DNA of 64,000 nt from CAVVSQ01 sp963848825 (GTDB lineage: Bacteria > Planctomycetota > Planctomycetia > Gemmatales > Gemmataceae), in contig CAWKFA010000016.1 in assembly GCA_963848825.1 (NCBI GenBank), positions 1 through 64,000 of the forward strand, in the 5' to 3' direction. The position numbers were made by a program, and so were the translations under genes. Of the stretch, positions 1 to 8,014 are shown piece by piece (the stretch's first letter is position 1; the number at the start of each line of letters is the position of its first letter). The notes under the pieces were generated by a model. The model had not been told where the DNA came from, ran no database searches, and was given only the letters and a program-made list of their open reading frames with translations.

Positions 1-2427
1 TTCAACGCCGACGAGCGGTTCCTGCCCGTTTACCAGTTCGCGGCCCAGGACAACAGCAAGATCGTCCACCTCGACCCATTCGCCGACAAGTTCCTCGAGA
101 AGTGCACCCTCAGCGAGATGGTCAGCCGCTACATGGTGCTCGTTGCCAGCGAACAGAAGTTGTTGATGATGCGGCCGTACCAGATCTACGCCGTCAAGGC
201 GATTGTCGAATGCATCCATCAAAACTGTGGCAACGGGTACATCTGGCATACCACCGGCAGCGGCAAGACTCTCACCTCCTTCAAGGCGTCCACGCTCCTG
301 AAGGACAACCCCGACATCGAGAAGTGCCTGTTCGTCGTCGACCGCAAGGACCTCGACCGGCAGACCCGCGAGGAGTTCAACAAGTTCCAGGAAGGCTGCG
401 TCGAGGAGAACACCAACACGGTCGCTCGTCCGACGACTGCTCTCGGACGACTATGCCGACAAGGTCATCGTCACCACAATCCAGAAGCTTGGCCTCGCCT
501 TGGACGAATCCAGCAAGCGGAACAAGCAGAACCGGGGCCAGGGGAAGGCTACCTACAAAGAACAGCTTGAACCGCTACAGGCAAGCGGATGGTCTTCATC
601 TTTGATGAATGCCACCGCTCCCAATTCGGCGACAATCACCAGGCCATCAAGGAGTTCTTCCCCAAGGCCCAGCTTTTGGCTTCACCGGCACGCCGATCTT
701 CGAGGAAAACGCCACGGTTCAAAAGATTGAAGGCCAGCAGGCGTCGTACAAGACCACGAAGATCTCTTCCAGAAGGAACTCCACGCCTACACCATCACCC
801 ACCCATCGAGGACCAGAACGTCCTCCGTTTCCACGTCGATTACTTCAAGGCAGGCAAGAACGACGTCGCCCCCGGCGGAACGATGTTGAAGAAGGCCGTC
901 GTCGACGCGATCCTCGACAAGCACGACGCCGCGACCGGCGGCCAACGGTTCAACACCCTTCTCGCCACGGCGTCCATTAACGACGCCATCGAATACTTCG
1001 CCATGTTCGACGGCGTGCAGAACGGCCGCATGCTCGCCGATCCGGACTACGCACCGCTTAACATTGCATGCGTCTTCTCGCCACCGGCCGAGGGGAACAA
1101 GGACGTGCAGCAGATTCAGGAAGATCTGCCGCAGGAAAAGGCCGACAACGAGGAAGACCCCAAGGGGAAGAAGAAGGCCCTCACCGCGATCATCGCCGAC
1201 TACAACGCCCGTTTCGGCACCAATCACTCAATCACCGAGTTCGACCTCTACTACCAGGACGTGCAAAAGCGGATCAAGGACCAGCAGTTCCCGAATGCCG
1301 ACCTGCCGAAGAAGGGCCGGGAAAAGATCCACATCACCATCGTGGTCGATATGCTCCTCACCGGCTTCGATTCCAAGTTCCTCAATACGCTCTACGTCGA
1401 TAAGAACCTCAAGCATCACGGCCTTATTCAGGCGTTCTCTCGCACCAACCGCGTGCTCAACGGCGCCAAGCCGTACGGCAACGTCCTTGACTTCCGCGGC
1501 CAGCAAACCGCCGTCGATGCCGCCATCGCTCTGTTTTCCGGCGCGAAGGCGGACAAGGCCCGCGAAATCTGGCTGGTGGACAAGGCACCGCAGGTGATCG
1601 AGAAGCTCAAGACCGCCGTCACCGAACTGAACAACTTCATGGCGTCGCAGAAACTCGAACCGAAGCCCGAGGCCGTACCCAACCTGAAGGGGGACGCCGC
1701 CCGTGCGGCCTTCATCAACAAGTTCAAGGAAGTGCAACGGCTGCAAATCCAACTCGACCAATACACCGACCTCACGCCGGAGAACGAGACGGCCATCGAA
1801 AGCATTCTCCCCAAGGAAAAGCTCAAGGGGTTCCACGGCGCGTACATCGAAACCGCCCAGCGGCTGAAGAAGCGGCAAGGCAAGACCGGTGGCAAGCCCA
1901 GTCCGTCCGTGGACCAGCTCGATTTCGAGTTCGTCCTCTTCGCCTCGGCGCTGATCGATTACGACTACATCATGGGCCTGATCGCCAGGTTTTCCAGCCA
2001 GGCACCGGGCAAGCAGAAGATGAGCCGCGAACAACTGATCGGCCTGATCGCCTCCGATGCCAAGTTCATGGACGAACGCGAGATGATCACCGATTACGTC
2101 AAGTTGCTCGTAGCCGGCAAGAAGCTCGACGAAAAGGCCGTCCGCGAGGGCTACCAGCGATTCAAGGACGAGCGGAACGCGAAGGAACTCGCTGCCGTCG
2201 CCGGTAAGCACGGCCTGGCGGCCGATACGCTGCAAGGCTTCGTCGATACGATCATCGGCCGGATGGTCTTCGACGGCGAACAACTTACCGATCTGCTGGC
2301 CCCGCTGGAACTCAGCTCGCGCGACCGCCGGGAAAAGGAACTGGCCCTCATGGACGACCTGCTCCACCTCCTGAAGAAGCTTGCTGGCGGCCGCGAGATT
2401 TCGGGACTCAACGCCTACGAGCAGTAA
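1..2427 (+). CDS. hsdR: Type I restriction endonuclease R subunit, 5' end outside window, several frameshifts
   Basis: This is the motor and nuclease subunit of a type I restriction-modification complex, which translocates DNA with ATP and cleaves at a distance. The reading frame is already open at base 1. Helicase motifs are seen in order: motif I TTGSGKT near base 250, DECHR (motif II) near base 604, FTGTP (motif III) near base 680, and LLTGFD plus QAFSRTNR (motifs V and VI) at about 1350-1455. The N-terminal nuclease domain would lie upstream of the window. The protein must be read through frameshifts near bases 420, 585, 675 and 770-800, after which the frame is open to the stop at 2425-2427. 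A DUF1016 gene follows after 11 bases and hsdS after that, so this is one operon; hsdM is presumably to the left. Family call is firm; whether the gene is active is unknown because the frameshifts may be sequence errors. Confidence 0.9.
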
Positions 2428-2438
2428 GGACGCCGAAA

Positions 2439-3607
2439 ATGAGCAAGAAGCGGAGAGGAACGGAGAAAATCGAATCCCGCCGTGTTGTGGGGCGATCACG
2501 GCCCGACGCGGCGTTTCCCGCGACGCCACCGCTGGTGGAGTTACCCTCGGAATACTCCCGGCTGCTCGAAGAGTTGAAGCAGCGGATTGGGCAAACGCGG
2601 CTGCGTGTGACTCTGGCCGGCAAATGCAGCAATGGTCCTCCTTTACTGGGAAATCGGCCGGATCATTCTCGAACGGCAGCAGCGGGAAGGCTGGGGAGCG
2701 AAAGTCATCGACCGCCTCTCGGCTGATCTCCGTCAAGCATTCCCCGACATGCAAGGACTGCTCGCCGCCAATCTCAACTCAAGTACATGCGGACTTTCGC
2801 CGAGACATGGTCCGACCCGACAATTGTGCAAGAGCCTCTTGCACAATTACCCTGGTCGCAGAACATCGCCTTGCTGGAAAAGCTCCAAACGACCGAAGAT
2901 CGACTTTGGTACGCCCGGGAATCCATCGAAAATGGTTGGTCATACGCCATTCTCACGCTCCAAATCACTAGGCACCTTCGCCGCCGACAAGGTAAGGCCC
3001 TCACGAAATTTACGGCCGCGTTACCGCCGGTCGAATCGGACCTGGCCGCACAGGTTTTCAAAGATCCGTACCTTTTCGATTTCCTCGGCACCGCCGATCC
3101 GCGACGGGAACGGGAAGTGGAACAAGCCCTGATTGATCATGTCGAACGATTCCTCCTGGAGCTCGGTCAGGGATTCGCATTCGTGGGCCGGCAAAAAACG
3201 CTGGAAGTGGGAGATGACGATTTTCTGATCGACCTGCTGTTTTACCATTACAAACTTCGCTGTTTCGTCGTTGTTGAGTTGAAGGCCGTCCCATTCGACC
3301 CGGCGTTCATCGGCAAACTCAACTTCTACCTCTCGGCCGTGGACGACCTGCTCCGGCAACCGAACGACCAGCCCACCATCGGCCTACTGCTTTGCAAAGG
3401 GAAGAATCGGCTCGTCGCCGAATATGCCCTGCGCAATTTCAACAAGCCGATCGGCGTGGCGGATTGGGAAACGCAAATTGTCACGGCGCTCCCGATAACC
3501 TGCAGTCGGCATTGCCGACCGTCGAGGAGATCGAAGCCGAGTTGCAACGGTTGGAGGCCGCGCCGAAAAAGAAATCCGCCCGCGGGAAGAAAGGTGGCGG
3601 GAAATGA
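2439..3607 (+). CDS. DUF1016 (YhcG-type) PD-(D/E)XK nuclease family protein, frameshifted
   Basis: The conserved DUF1016 blocks are all present but spread over three frames: YWEIGRIILERQQ and GWGAKVIDRLSADLR near 2645-2735, then from about 2787 the long block with LPWSQNIALLEKL, WYARESIENGW, DPYLFDFLG, GFAFVGRQ and the nuclease core DDFLIDLLFYH...VVVELK. The last residues (TVEEIEAELQRLE) are in yet another frame. Shifts lie near 2625, 2780 and 3490. Members of this family commonly sit in type I restriction operons; their exact role is not settled. The stop TGA overlaps the ATG of hsdS (ATGA at 3604-3607), implying translational coupling. About 389 residues when joined, the usual family length. 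Confidence 0.85.
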
Positions 3608-4916
3608 GTAACAACGGCAAGTTGACGCCGAAGCTGCGGTTTCCGGAGTTCCGAAAGGGGCCGGGCTGGGATACGGAACTGATGGAACAACTCTATTCGT
3701 TCATGAGGAACAACATACTATCGCGGGACAAGCTGAACTACGAGCGTGGCACGGTTAAGAACATTCACTACGGCGACATCCACACGAAGTTCCCCGCTTT
3801 GTTCGACATTACGAAAGAACTCGTTCCGTTTATCAACCCGACGGAGCCGGTTCCGCCACATGAATCCGAGGACTACTGTGTCGAAGGTGATCTGATCTTC
3901 GCCGACGCTTCGGAAGACACGAACGATGTCGGGAAGAGCATTGAGATCATCAAGCTTAACGGCGAACGATTGCTTTCCGGGCAACACACGATTCTTGCCC
4001 GCCGCAACGACGACAGGCTTATCGTGGGATTTGGCGGATACCTGTTTCGTTCCGGCAAGATTCGCTCGCAGATTCAAAAGGAATCCCAAGGAACAAAGGT
4101 CTATGCCATTTCCGCCACGCGAATGGCCAGCGTCGAAATCGCATTTCCGGGCCATAAGAAGGAGCAGCAAAAGATTGCCGATTGCCTTTCGTCGCTGGAT
4201 GCGTTGATCGCGGCGGAGGGGCGGAAGTGGGAGTCGCTGCGGGCCTACAAGAAAGGCCTGATGCAACAACTCTTCCCCCGCAACGGCGAAACCACGCCGC
4301 GATTGCGCTTCCCGGAGTTCCGCGGCAAGGGGGAGTGGGAGAGAAAACGATTGGGGAACTCTTCGAGACTATGACCGGCGGGACGCCGGACCGCGCCACG
4401 AAAGCGTATTGGAATGGCTCAATCCCTTGGGTGACTACTTCCCTCGTGGCTTTTAACGTCATCGCGAAAGTGGAAGAATTCATCACCGAAGAGGGATTGG
4501 AAAACTCTTCGGCAAAAATGTTCCCCAAAAACAGCGTACTCATCGCCCTGTATGGACAAGGAAAGACTCGCGGGAAAGTAGCGATGTTGAACATCGAGGC
4601 TACGACTAATCAAGCGTGCGCCGCAATCTTGCCGTGCGAGGGAATCAATCCTCATTTTACTTTCCTGAATCTGTGTGGACGTTATGAAGAGATGCGAGGG
4701 TTAAGTAATGCTGGCGGACAAGAAAACTTGAGTCAGGGACTCGTTCGTTCTCTTCCGTTCAGTTATCCGAAGGATGTCTTTGAGCAGCAGAGGATTGTCG
4801 AATGCCTCTCGTCGCTCGATAACCAGATCGCTGCTCAAGACGAAAAGCTTACTGCGCTGCGGACACACAAGAAGGGGCTGATGCAGCAGCTATTCCCGAC
4901 GGCGGCGGAGGAATGA
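3604..4916 (+). CDS. hsdS: Type I restriction-modification specificity subunit S, one frameshift
   Basis: HsdS recognises the DNA target and holds the M and R subunits. Two target recognition domains are seen, each closed by the conserved helical segment: QQKIADCLSSLDALIAAE...KKGLMQQLFP at about 4165-4275 and QQRIVECLSSLDNQIAAQ...KKGLMQQLFP at about 4785-4895. The two domains are in different frames; a single shift near 4345 joins them (the second half begins ...TIGELFETMTGGTPDRA). The protein starts NNGKLTPKLRFPEFR, typical for this family. The joined length of about 437 residues is normal. It overlaps the upstream DUF1016 gene by four bases. A short copy of its 3' end occurs again at 6001-6060. 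Confidence 0.9.
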
Positions 4917-4919
4917 ACT

Positions 4920-5237
4920 ATGGCGGATGAACTCGTCCCGAGCAACCCCGGCGAATTTTTGCTCTACCAAACCGACGACGGAACCACCCGCGTTCAGGTC
5001 CGGATCGAGGGGGACACCGTTTGGCTCTCGCAACGCGACATGGCGGACCTGTTCCAGACCACGCCGCAAAACGTAATCATCCATATCGGTACGATTTACG
5101 AAGAGGGCGAACTGGTCGAAGCGGCAACTTGTAAGGATTTCTTACAGGTTCGCGCCGAAGGGGAACGTCAAGTCCACCGTTCAGTCAAGCACTACAACCT
5201 CGACGTGACTATCTCCGTCGGTTACCGCGTGAAGTCG
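4920..5237 (+). pseudogene. rhuM: RhuM-family protein, 5' fragment interrupted by a transposase element
   Basis: The first 106 residues match the RhuM family often found beside type I restriction genes: FLLYQTDDGTTRVQVR, DTVWLSQRDMADLFQTTPQN, a short linker and HYNLDVTISVGYRVKS. After YRVKS (about base 5237) the normal continuation is absent and the frame runs into hairpin DNA and an IS200-like transposase gene. I could not find the missing 3' part downstream of the transposase, so insertion was accompanied or followed by deletion. It starts three bases after hsdS and was probably part of the same operon. Function of RhuM proteins is not well known. Confidence 0.8.
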
Positions 5238-5249
5238 CCCTTGATTTTC

Positions 5250-5292
5250 GGCCTGAAAGGCCATTTCTATCAGCCCAGGGCGAAGCCCTGGG
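5250..5292. repeat. Two REP-like hairpins at left side of the transposase gene
   Basis: Two short palindromes lie in a row: GGCCT-GAA-AGGCC at 5250-5262 and CCCAGGGC-GAA-GCCCTGGG at 5274-5292, both with a GAA loop. Hairpins of this type flank REP-associated tyrosine transposases and are their presumed substrates. They begin just after the point where the rhuM reading frame stops matching its family. Confidence 0.65.
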
Positions 5293-5314
5293 TTCCTGGA
5301 CACGCGACAAATCC

Positions 5315-5336
5315 GATCCTGAAAGGGTCGTTCATC
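5315..5336 (+). repeat. Left copy of a 22-bp inverted repeat flanking the transposase
   Basis: This 22-base segment, just upstream of the transposase ribosome binding site, is the reverse complement of bases 5816-5837 with two mismatches (20 of 22 match). The pair encloses the whole transposase gene, so it probably marks, or lies close to, the ends of the element or its REP units. Confidence 0.7.
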
Positions 5337-5358
5337 ATCTCGCTCGGAGGAAACGTCC

Positions 5359-5810
5359 ATGCCTCAATCGCTGGCGAAGGTGTACCTTCACGCCATCTTT
5401 TCGACGAAGAACCGCGAACCGATGTTGGCAGACGCATGGCGGGACGAACTATTTCATGTTCTGGGCGGCCCACGAACAACCTCGGGTGCCAATCGCTCAT
5501 CGTCGGCGGCGTCGCGGACCATGTGCATATGCTCTTTCAACTCGGATGCACGATCACGATCGCCGATGCGGTGGGGAAGATCAAGTCGGCCTCATCAGCA
5601 TGGGTGAACCAAACGCGGGGATTGTCAGAGCCATTTCATTGGCAGGGCGGGTACGCGGTCTTTTCAGTGAGCCAATCGAGCGTGGAGGCCGTGCGGGAAT
5701 ACATCCGCAAGCAACCGGAACATCACGAGAAGAAATCGTTTCAAGACGAATTGCGAGAATGGTTGCGCCGATACGGCATCGAGTGGGATGAACGGTACGT
5801 GTGGGATTGA
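5359..5810 (+). CDS. REP-associated tyrosine transposase (IS200/IS605-like TnpA), one frameshift
   Basis: A single-strand HUH endonuclease of the TnpA_REP (RAYT) group, about 150 residues. It begins MPQSLAKVYLHAIFSTKNRE, contains the metal-binding HVH of VADHVHMLFQL near 5520, and the catalytic-tyrosine helix VREYIRKQPEHHEKKSFQDE near 5690-5745. GGAGG at 5346-5350 is a strong ribosome binding site eight bases before the ATG. One base appears lost near 5470, so the N-terminal part is in another frame than the rest; the frame of the 3' part is open back into rhuM only by chance. Flanked by hairpins and a 22-bp inverted repeat. With the frameshift repaired the enzyme would look intact. Confidence 0.85.
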
Positions 5811-5815
5811 AAGCC

Positions 5816-5837
5816 GATGAACGGCCCTTTCAGGGTC
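5816..5837 (+). repeat. Right copy of the 22-bp inverted repeat flanking the transposase
   Basis: Reverse complement of 5315-5336 with 20 of 22 positions matching. It starts five bases after the transposase stop codon. Confidence 0.7.
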
Positions 5838-5856
5838 GGGGAAGATCGCGTCGTTC

Positions 5857-5891
5857 ACCCCACCCCACCCCACCCCACCCTTCGGGTGGGG
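5857..5891. repeat. CACCC pentamer run ending in a REP-like hairpin
   Basis: Four to five copies of CACCC run directly into the palindrome CCCCACCC-TTC-GGGTGGGG (5873-5891). The eight-base stem with a TTC loop mirrors the GAA-loop hairpin left of the transposase, which fits REP units on both sides of this element. Confidence 0.6.
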
Positions 5892-5918
5892 CTGACAGGC
5901 CAAAGTCGGAGACCCGCA

Positions 5919-6060
5919 ATGACGGAACTCGGTGAAACTCTCTGGGCCATCGCGGATCAGCTGCGCAGGCTCCGCGCAAAAAGGTGGAAGTACACCCCAG
6001 ACACACAAGAAAGGCCTGATGCAACAGGTATTCCCGTCGATGGCGGAGGCTGAGGGATGA
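5919..6060 (+). pseudogene. Deletion scar: hsdM 5' end joined to hsdS 3' end
   Basis: The ATG at 5919 opens MTELGETLWAIADQLR, which matches the start of type I modification subunits of the kind beginning ...LGKTLWAIADQLRG. After about 16 codons the match stops. From 6001, in a different frame, the sequence reads THKKGLMQQVFPSMAEAEG and a stop, matching the C-terminus of HsdS (compare THKKGLMQQLFPTAAEE at the end of the intact hsdS). The body of hsdM and nearly all of hsdS have therefore been deleted, leaving about 140 bases. The stop overlaps the ATG of the next DUF1016 gene in the same way that hsdS and DUF1016 genes overlap in the first copy, so this was a second, separate type I locus. Confidence 0.75.
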
Positions 6061-7112
6061 ACGACAACAAGCCGGAAATTGTTGGACCTGCGGATGCATT
6101 GCCGCTGCTGGAATCGCTGCGTGGTTTGATTGCCCAAGCCCGTCAGAAGGTGGCCCGCGCGGCCAGTACCGTTCAGGTGCAAACGTACTGGGAGATCGGT
6201 CGCCACATCGTGGAATTCGAGCAAGGGGGAGCGGTGCGGGCCACTTAGGGCAAGGGCTTGCTGGCGACTCTAGCCGATGCCCTAACCCATGAATTCGGAA
6301 AGGGTTTCGACGCTTCAAACTTGCGCTACATGCGGCTGTTCTACCTGAACTTCCCGATTTGTGACGCACTGCGTCACGAATTGAGTTGGACGCATTACCG
6401 CCTGCTCCTTCGGGTCGATTCCCCCGAAGCCCGCCAGTGGTATCTCGAAGAAGCAGCTTTGCAGAACTGGAGTACGCGTGTCCTGGAGCGGCAAATTGCC
6501 ACTCTATCGTACGAGCGTCTGCTGTCCAGCCAGGAGAAAACACCGGCGGAAATCGCGCCGGCCGCGCCGACCGTCCGCGACTTCGTGCGTGATCCCGTCA
6601 TGCTGGAATTTCTCGGCCTGCCGGAAGCGGGACGGCTACTCGAAGGGGACTTGGAACAGTTGCTTATGGACCAGTTACAGCAATTCCTGCTGGAACTCAG
6701 CAAGGGCTTCGCTTTTGTCGCTCGTCAACAACGAATCAGCACGGAAACGCAGGACTTTTACATTGACCTGGTCTTCTACAACTATCTGTTGAAGTGTTTT
6801 GTCTTGATCGACCTGAAAACGGGGCATCTAACACATCAGGACATCGGCCAGATGGATATGTATGTGAGGATTCACGACGAGTTAAAACGCGGATCGGATG
6901 ACAACCCGACCGTGGGGATATTGTTGTGCGGCAGCAAGGATCGCTCGGTGGTTCGATACTCGGTATTGCGCGAAAGCGAACAATTGTTCGCCACCAAGTA
7001 TCGTTTAGTGCTACCGACCGAGGAAGAATTGCGCCGGGAAATCGAGCGGGAGCATGCCACCCTCGACGAGCGCAGAATGCTGGAAAAGCGTGACGAGAGG
7101 GCAGAGGGATGA
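6057..7112 (+). pseudogene. Second DUF1016 (YhcG-type) nuclease gene, with an in-frame amber stop
   Basis: The frame is continuous from the ATG at 6057 to the stop at 7110-7112 except for TAG at 6246-6248. Family members read ...A-Y-G-K-G-L at this point, so a Tyr codon (TAT or TAC) seems to have become TAG. Upstream are QTYWEIGRHIVEFEQ; downstream are NLRYMRLFYLNFP, RLLLRVDSPEARQWYLEEA, DPVMLEFLGLP, GFAFVARQQRI and the nuclease core DFYIDLVFYN...FVLIDLK. It is clearly diverged from the first DUF1016 gene in this window, so it is not a recent duplicate. If the stop is real the gene is dead or makes only a 63-residue peptide; a sequencing error is the alternative. Confidence 0.85.
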
Positions 7113-7558
7113 ACGAAACGCCATTCGCCAATTTGCAGTCCCTCGCCCAGCATTTGCGCGATGAGATGGGTAGCAATCGGCAGAACAGCCGGAAGTTCAT
7201 TCTGCTCTATGCTTACAACGGCACGGGGAAGACGCGCCTTTCCACCGAGTTCAAGAACCTCGGCAAGGTCGGCGACGACCGCGACACGCTCTACTCCAAC
7301 GCCTTCACCGAGGACCTGTTCAGTTGGGACAACGACCTCAAGAACGACCGCGAGCGCGTGCTGAAGATCAATCGGGAATCGCGTTTCTTCGCCGGCGTGG
7401 AACAGATGGAGATGGATAACCGCATCAGGCCGCTCTTGGATCGCTACGCCGACTTCGATTTCAAGATCGACACGGACGAGTGGGAGGTGAGCTTTTCGCC
7501 TGGCAAGAGTTCACTGCTTTCGGAATCGCGGAAGAACGTAGCAGGGCCGTGTGATTAA
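7109..7558 (+). pseudogene. AAA-type ATPase of restriction islands, C-terminally truncated
   Basis: An ATPase N-terminal region of 149 residues. Walker A is YAYNGTGKTRLS (about residues 32-43), followed by LYSNAFTEDLFSWDND and RIRPLLDRYADFDFKID, which I recognise from ATPases accompanying type I restriction and DUF1016 genes. The match ends at about residue 140, before the ABC-like signature and Walker B expected in a full-length protein, so the gene is a truncated remnant. It overlaps the stop of the preceding DUF1016 gene (ATGA). Just downstream lies a transposase remnant, a likely cause of the truncation. Biological role of the full protein unknown. Confidence 0.7.
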
Positions 7559-7609
7559 ATGAACGCCACAGATGTTACCTCTCGACCTTGGGAAATAAAA
7601 GGGGAAATA

Positions 7610-7866
7610 AAAGGCGACATTCATGTTTTGAAATGACGCTGGAGCGACGGGCGAGTCCCTACCCAAGGCGGTCGCGGCTATCAGACGGATGCGGAGTTGG
7701 CAGCGCTTCGGTGCAGCCTAAACCTGGGCATGCCCGTTGGGAGCGAGAGATTGGCTCAACACACGGCAAGGCGGTTGGGCGTGGAGTATACCCGCGCGGA
7801 AGCGCGGCCGGTCGCCAAAAGGGAAAGGGGGCTCCTTTTTGCTGAAGTATCATGGATGTCCCCTTT
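7610..7866 (+). mobile_element. Remnant of an IS200-like/REP-associated transposase element with imperfect terminal inverted repeats
   Basis: Bases 7676-7810 read GYQTDAELAALRCSLNLGMP...SERLAQHTARRLGVEYT, the characteristic C-terminal tail of the larger planctomycete-type REP-associated transposases; the catalytic part is missing. The segment is bounded by AAAGGCGACATTCATG (7610-7625) and CATGGATGTCCCCTTT (7851-7866), which are inverted repeats matching at 14 of 16 positions. Only the 3' tail and ends remain, so it is non-autonomous. It is a different lineage from the transposase at 5359. Confidence 0.6.
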
Positions 7867-8014
7867 GTTTTCTCAAAGGGGCCGCAGCTCGTATCCAGTC
7901 ACTTTAGGTTATCAAACCGTGTCGGCGCATCGTTTCCCTGGTTTTACGCGGCCGACCCCACGGACGCATCGGCGCTTTGCAAGCCCGCCTGTGGAATCAA
8001 ACCCACAAATCCAA

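Noticed and set aside
1228..2754. Minus-strand open frame of about 500 codons opposite hsdR
   Set aside because: It mirrors the codon pattern of hsdR, which has clear helicase motifs; high-GC antisense artefact.
5857..5880. CACCC pentamer run considered as a phase-variation tract
   Set aside because: It is outside any intact gene and not near a promoter of one; more likely part of the REP hairpin region.
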